Positions 1 through 9,029 of a stretch of DNA of 46,662 nucleotides are shown here, piece after piece; the stretch's first letter is position 1, and each line of letters begins with the position of its first letter. The translations under genes were made by a program, and so were the position numbers. The DNA comes from Tropicimonas sediminicola. GTDB taxonomy: Bacteria; Pseudomonadota; Alphaproteobacteria; Rhodobacterales; Rhodobacteraceae. The notes under the pieces were generated by a model. That model saw nothing but the letters and a program-made list of their open reading frames with translations, was not told where the DNA came from and ran no database searches. Location of the stretch: assembly GCF_900188335.1 (NCBI RefSeq), contig NZ_FZOY01000015.1, positions 1-46,662 on the forward strand. The letters are read 5' to 3'.

Positions 1-435
1 AAGCTCAAGGTCGCAAATGCCTACGCTGCCGGGCTGGTCAAGGAGCGCGCTTCGGTCATCCAAAGCAAGACCGACAAGCCGGTTCGGTTCGAGATTTCGG
101 AAGCAACTCGCAGTTCGATCTCGCAGTGGATCGCGGATCCCTTGATGAGCGGTTCGGAGTTCCTGTGGCCAGGCCGCTTCCATGAGCGGCTGCATATCTC
201 AACCCGCCAGTATGCGCGCCTGGTCCGAGAATGGGTCCAGTCGATCGGCCTAGACCCCACTTCGTACGGAACGCATTCGATGTGTCGTACCAAGGTTGCG
301 CAAATCTATCGCAAGACTGGTAACCTGAGAGCGGTGCAATTCCTACTGGGATACACGAAGATGGATGGCACTGTCCGTTATCTCGGTGTCGATCTGGAAG
401 ATGCGCTCTCAATCGCCGAGCCCTTCGAGCTCTGA
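1..435 (+). pseudogene. Tyrosine recombinase C-terminal fragment, catalytically degenerate
   Basis: The frame is open from base 1, so the 5' part lies outside the window; about 144 residues of the C-terminal half are visible. The fold is recognisable from the THSMCRTK, LRAVQFLLGYTK and GTVRYLGVD segments, which match plasmid/transposon-type tyrosine recombinases whose usual forms are THSMRRTK and LLGHTK. The second catalytic Arg (HxxR) is Cys here and the conserved His of LLGH is Tyr, while the nucleophilic Tyr of VRYLG remains. Loss of two active-site residues suggests it no longer cuts DNA, although it ends at a normal TGA. I infer a relic; an unusual active family member is the alternative. 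Confidence 0.7.
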
Positions 436-502
436 CGAGTTGGGCCGATCTACCCGATCGGCCGACCATTCCACGACGTTTTCAGAGTCCGCTTAGCCGA
501 CC

Positions 503-539
503 GAGCCGACATCCGAGAGTATTTCTCGGATGTCGGCTC
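503..539. terminator. 16-bp perfect hairpin between convergent genes
   Basis: Bases 503-518 and 524-539 are exact reverse complements around a 5-nt loop (GTATT). The hairpin lies between the rightward recombinase fragment and the leftward cupin gene, the usual place for a bidirectional terminator. No long T-run follows on either strand, so Rho-independent function is plausible but unproven. Confidence 0.5.
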
Positions 540-632
540 TGAACTTGATTGCCTGAGAGACTCGCACAGGACTCCAGAACGACCATCCTCTGATCGAGCC
601 GTTTCAAGAATGTTGTGCGCATGTGTACGGGT

Positions 633-1109
633 TTACTCGGCTTCAAGCGGCGGACCTGTGAAGACTTGACCATACTCAGCTGAAATCGTGTTGAGCGTCT
701 CGATCTCATCCGGAAGCTTCAGATGTTTCGTTGCGTCAAAGAAGCCCTCGAAACCGCCCGGCGCGACGATGACCATCAGTTTGCCGCCATCTTCCTCAAG
801 TATGCGAAAGGTGTGATCGACCCCTTTCTGTACAAAGGCGATCTCCCCTTCGCCCAAGACGAAGGTGTTGCCGTCGGCAAGGAACTCGGCCGACCCTTCC
901 ATCACGTAGAGGGCCTCACCGGCATCTTCATGAACATGGCGCGGCGGCCCACCGGGTCCCGGGAACCGGGTGGTGAAGATGCCCATGTCCCCGCCAGTTT
1001 CTTCCCGGTTCAACAAGACCTGAATTTCCGAGCCATTCCAATCGATAGGGTCATGGGCGGCGGCGGCGCTCGCAACGAACATCAACGTCATTGTCAGGGT
1101 CTTCTTCAT
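633..1109 (-). CDS. Secreted cupin-domain protein
   Basis: 158 residues. An N-terminal signal peptide (Lys-Lys, hydrophobic core, AAAA before His-Asp at about residue 18) predicts export to the periplasm. The single cupin barrel shows motif 1 as R-H-V-H-x4-E in GGPPRHVHEDAGEALYVMEG, which supplies metal ligands, and a second half with GVDHTFR. Such proteins bind a metal and range from enzymes to storage proteins, so the substrate cannot be named. The ATG at 1109 is preceded by GGAG at normal spacing. It is divergent from the CadC-like regulator (1266), about 156 bp away, which could make it a regulatory target (inference). Confidence 0.75.
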   Translation of the reverse strand: MKKTLTMTLMFVASAAAAHDPIDWNGSEIQVLLNREETGGDMGIFTTRFPGPGGPPRHVHEDAGEALYVMEGSAEFLADGNTFVLGEGEIAFVQKGVDHTFRILEEDGGKLMVIVAPGGFEGFFDATKHLKLPDEIETLNTISAEYGQVFTGPPLEAE

Positions 1110-1265
1110 GGAATGTCTCCGTTTTTTCGGGCCTCAAAGTAGATAGAATCTTTCGATCAGATCGCCGTCTGGCCGTTGTCGCGCCGTGTTCATTTGGCGA
1201 AATCGACTGGACTGGCATATCCTGAGTGTGAAGTCAGGGAGGGCCAATCTGGCTAACGAAAACCT

Positions 1266-2855
1266 GTGAAAATTTACGAATTCGAAAGATCTGGCGTCGT
1301 TCTCGACGGGTTGGATGGGACGCTCAAGACGGCCTCGGGAGAGCCGGTCGAGCTACGTCCACAGTCCCGCGAAGTGTTGCGCGTGCTTGCGAGCGCGCCG
1401 AACCGAACTGTTACGAAGGACGAGTTTTCCCAAGCAATTTGGGAGGGGCGGCAGGTTGGCGACGACAGTCTGGTGCAATGCATCGCCGAAATCCGCGCAG
1501 CCATTGGCGACACTCAACGCAGCATCGTTCAGACCGTTCCCCGAAAGGGCTACCGGTTCAATCCGCCAACTGCATCAAAGACCGATCCACCCGTCATGCA
1601 GAAGGCGCTCATCGCGCTTCCAGTAATCGGATTGGTTATTGCCTTGTTGGCTTTCCTCTACTGGCAGAACGGAAATAGAGAGAAGAGGCTCCCGGTCGTG
1701 GCAGTACTTCCCCTTGATGATCTGAGTGCCGCGCCACATCAGGACTACCTCAACGATGCGTTGAGCGAGGGAATTATCACCGAGCTGGCCCGGTTCCCGC
1801 AGTTCCGGGTCGTCGCACGCAATTCGAGCTTTCAGTTCCGCTCGAAGCCCACTGATGTCCGCGATATTGGCGAGATGTTGAGCGCCGACTACGTCCTGGA
1901 AGGAAGTCAGCAATTCGATGGCGAGCGCCTGCGCGTGACCGCTCAGCTTGTTGAGACGGATACGGGCGCCCACGTATTCGCGGACAAGTATGAACGTAAT
2001 ATCAGTGACTTGTTCGTGGTTCAAAATGACATTGTTCACCATGTGGCGTCAGAGGTCGGCCAGGCGCTTCTGTCCGATATGCCGGGGCGGTCGGCTCCGA
2101 GGGACGTGGATTCCCGCCTTCGTGGTCTCCAGGCGCGAAACATCATGACCCAGTTGACTTACGAGAACTGGCAGAAGGCGATAGCGCTTGAGGAAACCTC
2201 GATACGTGAGGAGCCAGATTCGGCATGGGGTTATATTGGCAAATCCTTGATGCTCATCCCGGCGGCGGTACTGGGCTGGATGCAACCGCGCGATGAGGTT
2301 CTTGCCGACGCAGTCGAACTGGCGAGAACCGCTCTTCGAATCGATCCCGAAAACTACATGTCGCACTATGCTCTTGCTCGGGTACTGTCGCGTCAGGGGA
2401 AACACGCCGAGTCCATCCTGCACTTCGAACGTGCGGCAAAGCTGAACCCCTCTGACTCTATTGTCTATATCGGCATGTCGGTTCCGTTGCTCTACTCTGG
2501 AAGGACCGAAGAGGCGTTGGACGCGCTACACAAGGCGGAAAAAGTTGATCCGCTTCACGGCGACTGGCTCCGCTGGCAACTTGGCCTGGCCTATTGGCAG
2601 AAGAATGAGTGCGAGAAGGCGTTGCAGGCGATGCAGAGTATGGCGTCGCCACCAATTGCCTCAAACAAGGCCCTCGCCGCGATACTTGTTTGCCTGGAAC
2701 GGATTGACCAAGCGAAAGCAGCTATGGCGAAGTTTCTGGGGACGCGACCAGGATACACGCTCCAGATTGAGGCCAAGGCTGTTCCCATGGATTGGCAACC
2801 GGATGGTATGTATGAACGCTGGCTAAGCAGCATGAAGCAGTCCGGAATGCCTTGA
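1266..2855 (+). CDS. CadC/ToxR-like membrane regulator with TPR repeats
   Basis: 529 residues. Residues about 10-100 form an OmpR/PhoB-type winged helix, ending in the typical VPRKGYRF turn. A single transmembrane helix follows at about 113-133, then a TolB-like domain (VVAVLPLDDLSAAPHQDYL and ADYVLEGSQQ) at about 140-260 and a TPR-rich C-terminus from about 300 (e.g. YALARVLSRQGKHAESILHF). This family sits in the inner membrane with the DNA-binding domain inside the cell and the sensor outside. The signal is unknown. Neighbours are a divergent secreted cupin and a convergent phosphate carrier. Confidence 0.8.
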   Translation: MKIYEFERSGVVLDGLDGTLKTASGEPVELRPQSREVLRVLASAPNRTVTKDEFSQAIWEGRQVGDDSLVQCIAEIRAAIGDTQRSIVQTVPRKGYRFNPPTASKTDPPVMQKALIALPVIGLVIALLAFLYWQNGNREKRLPVVAVLPLDDLSAAPHQDYLNDALSEGIITELARFPQFRVVARNSSFQFRSKPTDVRDIGEMLSADYVLEGSQQFDGERLRVTAQLVETDTGAHVFADKYERNISDLFVVQNDIVHHVASEVGQALLSDMPGRSAPRDVDSRLRGLQARNIMTQLTYENWQKAIALEETSIREEPDSAWGYIGKSLMLIPAAVLGWMQPRDEVLADAVELARTALRIDPENYMSHYALARVLSRQGKHAESILHFERAAKLNPSDSIVYIGMSVPLLYSGRTEEALDALHKAEKVDPLHGDWLRWQLGLAYWQKNECEKALQAMQSMASPPIASNKALAAILVCLERIDQAKAAMAKFLGTRPGYTLQIEAKAVPMDWQPDGMYERWLSSMKQSGMP

Positions 2856-3101
2856 GACCCGAGCGCGATGTGAGCGCATGCGCAACCTTCGGGCTGGCTC
2901 CCTAATCAAGAGCGGGCATTCTGTGCTTCAGGAAAATTACCACAATGCGCAGCCATCGAACCTGTCGGCCCGAGCACACAGACACCGAGCGGCCATGTCG
3001 CCAGCATGTCGGCTTTGCCGACCTTGCTGCCGTTCATGGCGGCGCCACGGCCCAAGGCGGCTTCATGGGAAATCAGTCCAGACATGCGAGCACCTGACCG
3101 C

Positions 3102-4709
3102 CTAAGGCAACATCATGCCGCGGATCATGAAGAAGAACATCGCGGCCATCCCCCCGGCCACAGGGACCGTGATGACCCAAGCTGCCGCGATACGCAGCAG
3201 CAGCGAACGCTTGACCAATTCGATGCGGTGCACTCTGCCAAGGCCGCGACGTTCTCGCTTCGCGAGAAGCTTGGTGCCAGGCGCCTGTTGCTTCATCTCT
3301 CGCAGCATCTTGCCCTTGGTCTCGACGTCCGCTGCCTCGAACTTGGCAAGGTAGGCATCGACCGCCTCCTGGTCGTGGTCAGCGTGGTGGTCGCGGATAT
3401 CCTGCAGCGTGCGGGCATAGCTCGATTTGATGTATTCCCGCAGGAAGCCCACGCCGAACACCCCGCCGACGGCGATATGCGTCGAACTGACGGGCAAACC
3501 GAGTTGCGAGGCCACGATGACGGTGATCGCGGCGGCCATCGCAATGCAAAATGCTCGCATCTTGTCGAGTTCGGTGATCTCGCTGCCGACGGTGCGGATC
3601 AGCTTTGGGCCATAAAGTGCCAGTCCCAACGAGATGCCGACGGCGCCAATGGCCATGACCCAGATTGGGATCGACGCCTTTTCGGCAACTTCGCCACCGG
3701 TGATCGCCTCGCTGATACCCGCAAGCGGACCCACGGCGTTGGCGACATCGTTGGCTCCATGCGCAAAGCTCAACAACGCGGCGGCGAATATCAGGGGAAT
3801 TGTGAAGAGTTCATTGACACTTGATTTATGGTTCTCAAGGGCCTTGGTCATGTTCGCAATGTACGGGCGCATGATCAGGAATACGACGAGCGCTGCCCCG
3901 AAGCCGATCACGACCGCCACCGGAAAATCGACTTTGACGAGCTTCTTCACGCCCTTGAGCATCAGGTAGGTTCCAAAGGCCCATGCCATAAGCGACACCA
4001 GGATGGGCACCATCCGGTTGGCTGCACCAAGCACGTCGGTCTTGTAGGTGATTGTCCGCTTGATCAGGTAAAGGAAGCCCGCGGCAATGAAGCCGCCGAG
4101 AACTGGCGAGATCACCCAACTCGCAGCAATCATGCCCACTTGGTTCCAGTTGGCGATCCCCCATCCACTGGCGGCGATTCCGGCGCCAAGAACACCGCCG
4201 ACAATGCTGTGCGTGGTAGATACCGGCGCCCCCACGGCAGTTGCGAAGTTGAGCCACACCGCCGCTGCAAGAAGTGCGGCGATCATCAGCCAGATAAACG
4301 TGTCCCGGTCGGCCACCAAATCCGGATCGATAATTCCGTTCTTGATTGTGCCGACCACATCTCCGCCGGCAATGAGCGCACCGCCGGCCTCGAAGCTCGC
4401 AGCGATGATGATCGCGCCGGTCAGAGTGATCGCATGGCTGCCGACAGCAGGGCCGACGTTGTTCGCAACATCGTTCGCGCCGATATTCATCGCCATGTAG
4501 CCGCCGATCATTGCAGCGATCACCAGCAGTATGCCGTCAACACCGCCGTCTGTTCGGACAATGGTGAACAGCATGATGCCGATGATGAAGATCAACGCTG
4601 TCCCAAAACGAAACAGCTCATCTCGGTTGATCTGAATTGCGGATTCAACGCGTTCTGTCCGTAGCAAAGCTCCCCCCCCCGCGAGCCCGCGGCCGATATA
4701 TTTGAGCAC
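3102..4709 (-). CDS. PitA-family inorganic phosphate transporter
   Basis: About 535 residues with many membrane helices. Both halves carry the Pit signature, as MNIGANDVANNVGPAVGSHA and SFAHGANDVANAVGPLAG, and also APVSTTHSIVGGV and LPVSSTHIAVGGV. Members import phosphate (as a metal-phosphate complex) with protons across the inner membrane. The start is doubtful: position 4709 is GTG without a clear Shine-Dalgarno sequence. The reading frame stays open upstream to about 4755 but offers no better start, so the 5' end may be truncated or rebuilt. A run of nine G in the coding strand (C at 4672-4680) falls near codon 10 and could slip. Confidence 0.85.
   Translation of the reverse strand: MLKYIGRGLAGGGALLRTERVESAIQINRDELFRFGTALIFIIGIMLFTIVRTDGGVDGILLVIAAMIGGYMAMNIGANDVANNVGPAVGSHAITLTGAIIIAASFEAGGALIAGGDVVGTIKNGIIDPDLVADRDTFIWLMIAALLAAAVWLNFATAVGAPVSTTHSIVGGVLGAGIAASGWGIANWNQVGMIAASWVISPVLGGFIAAGFLYLIKRTITYKTDVLGAANRMVPILVSLMAWAFGTYLMLKGVKKLVKVDFPVAVVIGFGAALVVFLIMRPYIANMTKALENHKSSVNELFTIPLIFAAALLSFAHGANDVANAVGPLAGISEAITGGEVAEKASIPIWVMAIGAVGISLGLALYGPKLIRTVGSEITELDKMRAFCIAMAAAITVIVASQLGLPVSSTHIAVGGVFGVGFLREYIKSSYARTLQDIRDHHADHDQEAVDAYLAKFEAADVETKGKMLREMKQQAPGTKLLAKRERRGLGRVHRIELVKRSLLLRIAAAWVITVPVAGGMAAMFFFMIRGMMLP
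4672..4680. repeat. Mononucleotide C9/G9 tract at 5' end of the phosphate carrier gene
   Basis: Nine consecutive C on the + strand lie within the first dozen codons of the leftward pit-like gene. Tracts of this length are prone to slipped-strand mispairing, which would shift the frame if translation begins upstream of the tract. Confidence 0.7.
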
Positions 4710-5034
4710 GTTCAGCTTGGTTCGCGGCCCGGCGTCGTTCCATGACGTACATCAATTTCGAGGACTCGCTTCAAACGTCTGGCCTTGGTTCGACCCGAAG
4801 TGCTGCGGTCCTGATAGCCTCCCTGCTTTCCCATGAAAGCGGATGCGTGCCGGCGTCGGTCGATATTGCGGGCCTTCGCGGTCCGATCCGGGCTCTCTCG
4901 GATCCTTCGCCGCGCCAACCGCGAATTGCAACTTCCGGTTCAGGGGAACAAGCTGCACGAGCGGAACTCTCATACATCGTGACCGGCAGCAACGCGCAGG
5001 TTGCGGTCGCCTGGCCCGGTAATCCTTCCCATGG
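4710..5034. other. Gene-free interval left of the IS3 element
   Basis: Short open frames occur on both strands, but none has a convincing ribosome site or a recognisable domain. The interval separates the 5' end of the phosphate carrier gene from the left end of the IS3-family element. It may be a decayed sequence; nothing more can be supported. Confidence 0.4.
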
Positions 5035-6272
5035 TTAACGGGATGGGATTGTAGGATTTTCTCCTGGTGAGAGCCGAGGAGATTCGAATGAGAAAGAGCC
5101 GTTTCATCGAGCCGCAGATCATGGCGGTGCTGCGCCAGGCCGAGCACTGGGTGGCAGTGCCGGAACTGTGCCGCGAGCACGGGATCAGCACCGCCAGTTT
5201 TTTTCAAGTGGCGCGCAAAGTATGGCGGCATGGACGCGTCGATGGTCAGCCAGAGTGAGCGGTGAACGCCACTGGTTCGAGAGAACCGCGAACGGCGCTG
5301 GAGGACGAGAACCGGAGCCTGAAGCGGATGTTCGCGGACCTCAGCATGCAGGCTGATCTGCTGAAGGAGGCTCTGGGAAAAAAAGTCCCAGCCAGCTCAA
5401 CGCCACGAGTTGGCCGAGAAGGCGGTGGCGAGAAGAGGGGTCAGCATCGCGCTGGCCTGCCGCGCGTTCGGCGTCAGCGAGGCCTGTTTCCGCTACAGTC
5501 CGAGGCGCGATGAAGAGAACGAGCTGATCGCCAACCTGCTGGTCGGGCTGGCCAGGGCGCACAAGACCTGAGGGTTCGGCTTGTGTTTCCTGCACCTGCG
5601 GAACGTGAAGGGACATGTCTGGAACCACAAACGCGTGCGCCGGATCTATTGCGAGCTGGAACTGAACCTGCGGAGTGAGCCATTGCGGCGCCATTGGTTC
5701 GAGCCCAATGGCGAACGCCGCGACGTCGGCTGATACGCGAAAAGCCCGATGAACTCGCGGTGCCGGATGCGCCCAACATGGTCTGGTCGATGGACTTCAT
5801 GGCCGACCGCCTGGCCGACGGGAGGCCGTTCCGGCTGTTGAACGTTCTGGACGACTTCAACCGCGAGTGCCTGGGTATCGAGATAGACTTTTCGCCTCCG
5901 TCCGAGCGTGTGGTTCGAGCCTTGAACCAGATCATCGCGTGGCGCGGCAAACCTCTGGCAATTCAGACCGATAACGGTCCCGAATACGTCAGTGCTACCC
6001 TCATGAATTGGTCTGAGAAGCAGGGCATCGCCCTGACCTACACCCAGCCCGGAAAGCCTCAACAGAACGCCTATGCCGAGCGCCACAACCGGACGGTCCG
6101 GCAAGAATGGCTGGGCCTTTACCTAAATGACACCATCGAGGAGGTGCAGCAGATCGCAACCGATTGGCTATGGACCTAAAATAATGAGCGCCCCAACATG
6201 GGCATCGGCGGGATCACTCCTGCCATGAAGCTGAAAAGGGCCGCGTGAAATCTACGAAACCATCCCGCTAAA
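5035..6272 (+). mobile_element. Degenerate IS3-family insertion sequence
   Basis: The element is about 1.24 kb. Imperfect terminal inverted repeats are visible: the left end reads TTAACGGGATGG and the right end, on the other strand, TTTAGCGGGATGG. Inside are orfA and orfB of an IS3-type transposase, now broken (see the pseudogene). It inserted into a P4-type integrase gene, whose N-terminal remnant begins just to the right. No clear target duplication is seen and the exact ends could be off by a few bases. Confidence 0.75.
5088..6248 (+). pseudogene. IS3-family transposase OrfAB, multiply disrupted
   Basis: OrfA begins MRKSRFIEPQIMAVLRQAEH (a helix-turn-helix) and should end in the leucine-zipper-like FADLSMQADLLKEALGKK. 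At 5378-5385 there is an A7G slippery run, and OrfB continues in the -1 frame from it, as expected for programmed -1 frameshifting in IS3 elements. OrfB retains the integrase core: MDFMADRL with the first Asp, QTDNGPEY with the second Asp, and [17 protein letters not shown] with the Glu. Lesions include an extra T in the T7 run near 5200, a TGA after the SER segment of OrfA, a TGA near 5570, a frameshift around 5710-5740 and a TAA near 6178. It should be inactive. Confidence 0.85.
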
Positions 6273-6282
6273 TCGGGGAGGA

Positions 6283-6546
6283 TTACCCAGGGTTCTGGCC
6301 GAGCGCGAGTTGCCCCCTCGCCTCATCCCGCAAACGCCGGGCATCGGCCAGCGAAAGATCCGGGAACTAGCCCAACGCCAATAGCTTTTCCTTTCCCCCT
6401 AGCGGTACTTTTAGCGCCAGAGTTTCGACCCGCCCGGATTGACCAGCAGGAAGCGTCCATCGAAATCTGCCTGTTTGTATGGCTTCTCGCTTGGCTTTGG
6501 TGCACGGATTTTGGCGTCGCTCAGCTTTGACGTTGGGGGTATCGTG
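6283..6546 (-). pseudogene. P4-type integrase N-terminal remnant, cut by the IS3 element
   Basis: Reading leftwards, the segments KLSDAKIRAPKPSEKPYKQA, GRFLLVNPGGSKLWR, GGKEKLLALG and FPDLSLADARRLRDEARGQL follow one another in the order of the N-terminal arm-binding domain of P4-family integrases. The normal start codon is missing after a GAGGAG ribosome site; there are stop codons after LWR and after KYR, a frameshift, and a further stop before FPDL. The catalytic domain is absent because the IS3-family element begins at about 6272. It lies about 150 bp from a partial tRNA-Phe copy, as P4-type integrases usually sit next to their tRNA target. Confidence 0.75.
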
Positions 6547-6696
6547 TCTCCTCTCTCGCGGGGGTACCCCAGATCGTAACCCCAAACGGGATGGATACTG
6601 GTAGACCAGCGGGGACGGCTCTGGATAACCATTTGCCCAAAGCCCATGAAAACATGGCTGTTATTGTGCAAAATCGGATGAAGCAGGAGGTGTTTA

Positions 6697-6745
6697 TGGT
6701 GCCCGGGGGCGGAATCGAACCACCGACACGAGGATTTTCAATCCA
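6697..6745 (-). repeat. Partial tRNA-Phe copy (left attachment repeat)
   Basis: These 49 bases are identical to 33770-33818 and correspond to the tRNA-Phe 3' half: CCA, acceptor strand, T arm, variable loop and part of the anticodon arm. The identity stops sharply at 6745, so no 5' half exists and this cannot be a tRNA gene. It is most simply the displaced attachment site of an integrated element. Confidence 0.85.
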
Positions 6746-7232
6746 ACCGGGACCGGGGCGTTGTCGACGCTGCTCTCGGTGGCGGTGATCTTGATACGGA
6801 GCTTGTCGTTTATGTTGCTGCAACATTCTTGCACATGCCGAGTGCCGCTGAACAACGCGGAGCAGCCGTGGGCTTCCGCATCAGCCCTAGACCCAAGGGA
6901 AGATTGAACCCCAGCGTCAGTTATAGGAAACAGCATCCTGCCGGAGAACAACTTCGTACCCGGCGCAGATGGAACGGCTGACCGATGACTTCGTCGTCTC
7001 CTATAACAATAGGTGCTATCGCGAGTGCGTTGGCAATTCGACGCCCGCCGATGTGTACTAGGCTAGCAACGCAAACATCCTGTTCACGAGATAGGAGGTC
7101 AAGAAACAGACCATCCTTAAACGCCGCTAGCACTAGCCGAACGCGGCAGCGAAACTTTCGAACTGAAGTTGAACCGGAACTATTGCTTCGAAATCGCGCT
7201 TCCTTTCCCAATGAATCTGACGACAAACAGAT
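6746..7232. other. Gene-free interval inside the left island end
   Basis: No convincing coding region is seen over about 490 bp; frames are short and lack ribosome sites. It contains the palindromic site GTTTATGTTG-N3-CAACA at 6808-6825, also found beside the integrase gene at 21312. The 3' end of nnrS follows. Confidence 0.4.
6808..6825. promoter_or_regulatory. Palindromic site shared with the integrase/resolvase-like intergenic region (copy 1)
   Basis: GTTTATGTTG, three bases, then CAACA. The same 15 fixed bases with the same spacing are at 21312-21329. The core TGTTG-N3-CAACA is an inverted repeat, the shape of a recombinase core or regulator operator. Its function is inferred only from shape and position. 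Confidence 0.35.
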
Positions 7233-8447
7233 TTACCGCTTGGTGGCAGTATTTGGACCCCGTGCGTTCGGCCTACGTACGGCCGCCTTGTCGGTCAGCA
7301 GCCATGGGGTAAGACGCGCGGCCAGCAAAGCGAACGCCGCCGCCCAGAAAGTGGCCGCCAAGGCTATGCCGTCAATGCGTCCCAAAAGGGGCTCATAGCC
7401 GGCAAGTCGGGCAAGAGATGCGAGCAGGACCAGGACGAAAGATGCGGTCAGCCAGGGGCCTGCGACGAGGTTCCGCCCGGTATGGCCTAGGCTCGCGCGC
7501 ATCATCACTGCGACGGTCATGCCGCCGATCGCTCCTATTCCGAACAGATGCGACGGGACATCGAGACCAACCAGACCGGCGGCAGCAGCGGCCGCGCCGA
7601 CAAACCCCAGGGGGATCATCAGGTAGGCGGCGTGCAGCATCAGGAGCAGCGGTGATCTCCAGGTCGCCATCCCTCGCCAGCGGGCAAGGCGCGCCAGGTG
7701 GAGACCCGCGGCCACCGCGGACGCGAGACCGGCCATCGGGGTGTCGGGCACGAGGCACCAGGCCACGAGCGCAATGGTGCCGGCGCCGATGCTGAGCGCG
7801 TCGAACCGGTTGAATGGCACGGGCATGCGCTGGGCACCCGCCCTGGCCAGCCAGTTCCGGGTGAAGCTTGGCACGATGCGGCCACCGATCAGCATGATGA
7901 GAAAGATCAGGAGGGCGGTCCCGGCGCGGCGCGATAGGTCGGAGGTTCCCTCGATCTGCACTTCGGCATGGAATGCCAGGTTGGCGGCCCAGAGAAGCGA
8001 AACAGGAACCAGCACCTTAAGATTGCGCCAGTTCTTTCCGGCAATGATCTCGCGGGTGATCATCGCGACCACCGCCAGAAGAAAAGCCTGGTCGATGGCG
8101 AGTACGCCGGTCGGCGGTAGCGGCAAGGCCCCTGCCAGCGCCATCCGGCCCGCGATCCACAGCGCCAGCAGCCCGGCGAGGGGCCAGCCGCGGGCCGGCA
8201 ACCTGCCGGTCCAGTTGGGCACCGCGGTGAACAGGAAGCCGGCGACCACGGCGGCACCGTAGCCAAAGATCATCTCGTGGATGTGCCAGTCGACCGCGGG
8301 AAACGGCCCGCCGAGAGCGATCTCACCGCGCCAGGCGAGATACCAGGCAGGAACGACGCCGATTGCGAACAACGTCGCGGCAAGGAAGAACGGGCGGAAG
8401 CCTCCGGAAAACAAGGCGGGCCCGCGGTAGTCCGAACGAATGGTCAA
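7233..8447 (-). CDS. nnrS: NnrS family heme-copper membrane protein
   Basis: 404 residues with about twelve hydrophobic segments. Family features seen are ALFSGGFRPFFL at the N-terminus, VDWHIHEMIFGYGAAVVAGF and a late GAIGGMTVAVMMRASLGHTG. NnrS proteins are inner-membrane proteins linked to nitric oxide and nitrosative-stress tolerance in denitrifiers. I place the start at TTG (8447) because GGAGG lies exactly 5 nt upstream; an ATG at 8549 would overlap the pseudoazurin gene by 50 bp. It lies directly downstream of pseudoazurin, in the same direction, so the two probably share the NNR-box promoter near 9005. Confidence 0.88.
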   Translation of the reverse strand: MTIRSDYRGPALFSGGFRPFFLAATLFAIGVVPAWYLAWRGEIALGGPFPAVDWHIHEMIFGYGAAVVAGFLFTAVPNWTGRLPARGWPLAGLLALWIAGRMALAGALPLPPTGVLAIDQAFLLAVVAMITREIIAGKNWRNLKVLVPVSLLWAANLAFHAEVQIEGTSDLSRRAGTALLIFLIMLIGGRIVPSFTRNWLARAGAQRMPVPFNRFDALSIGAGTIALVAWCLVPDTPMAGLASAVAAGLHLARLARWRGMATWRSPLLLMLHAAYLMIPLGFVGAAAAAAGLVGLDVPSHLFGIGAIGGMTVAVMMRASLGHTGRNLVAGPWLTASFVLVLLASLARLAGYEPLLGRIDGIALAATFWAAAFALLAARLTPWLLTDKAAVRRPNARGPNTATKR

Positions 8448-8499
8448 TCTGGCCTCCGATCTTGAGGGGAGTGTTTTGGTCCCGCGGGCCGGGTTGCGT

Positions 8500-8928
8500 T
8501 CATTCCACCCTTGCCAGAAGGTCCGCCATGCGTTCGCGGGACTTGCCACGCTGCTTCACCGCGGTCGCAGCCTCGAGATTCACGGCATCGCCGACCTGAA
8601 CAAGGGCGACCATTCCCATGCCGTAATGCGGCGTGCACTTGATGCCGTAGAGACCCTCTGCGGCCACCGTCAGTTCGAAATCCTCGGAGGGTTTGGTCTT
8701 GAACGCCTCGACACCCTCGGGAAGCATGCCCTCGATGCTCTCTACGTTATGTCCGGCGTCCACCGAAACGAAGTGGACCACATCGCCCGGCGCAGCCTTC
8801 ACATAGGCGGGCACGAATACCATGCTGCCGGCCTCGCCCTTGTTAAGCATCTGTACCTCGTGGGTCTCGGCGGCAGCGATCCCTGCGGTGACGGTGATAA
8901 GGGTGGCAAGCATCAGCGGTTTCATCAT
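8500..8928 (-). CDS. Pseudoazurin, periplasmic blue-copper electron carrier
   Basis: 142 residues, starting at the first of two tandem ATGs after an AAGGA-like site. A signal peptide ends at about AAA-ET, so the mature protein is periplasmic. The cupredoxin copper ligands are all present: His in DAGHNVES and the Cys, His and Met of [12 protein letters not shown]. Pseudoazurins donate electrons to copper nitrite reductase and to NosZ, which fits the neighbouring nos operon. Upstream is a NNR/FNR-type palindrome whose centre is about 78 bp from the start codon; nnrS follows about 52 bp downstream. Confidence 0.93.
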   Translation of the reverse strand: MMKPLMLATLITVTAGIAAAETHEVQMLNKGEAGSMVFVPAYVKAAPGDVVHFVSVDAGHNVESIEGMLPEGVEAFKTKPSEDFELTVAAEGLYGIKCTPHYGMGMVALVQVGDAVNLEAATAVKQRGKSRERMADLLARVE

Positions 8929-8997
8929 CGGGAGTCCTTTCCATCCAGTCATGGCTTTCCGTTGGTCCGGCTTTTGCGATAGAAGCGGCCGGCGAAC

Positions 8998-9013
8998 TTT
9001 GCGTTTGCTCAAA
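8998..9013. promoter_or_regulatory. NNR/FNR-type box between pseudoazurin and the regulator gene
   Basis: TTTGCG-TTTG-CTCAAA is an inverted repeat with one mismatched pair, of the class bound by NnrR/Dnr/FnrP regulators. Its centre (about 9005.5) is about 78 bp from the leftward pseudoazurin start, suiting an activator, and only about 25 bp from the rightward regulator start, suiting feedback on the regulator. Confidence 0.7.
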
Positions 9014-9029
9014 CTTCCGGACGGAATCC

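Noticed and set aside
2907-3086. A 59-codon leftward frame after the CadC-like gene
   Set aside because: No ribosome site, no recognised domain and it lies in sequence resembling dispersed intergenic repeats.
3006-4664. Large rightward frames opposite the phosphate carrier gene
   Set aside because: His/Asp/Arg-rich shadows of the real membrane protein in another frame.
6697-6772. A second tRNA-Phe gene
   Set aside because: Only the 3' half is present; the D arm and 5' acceptor strand are missing.
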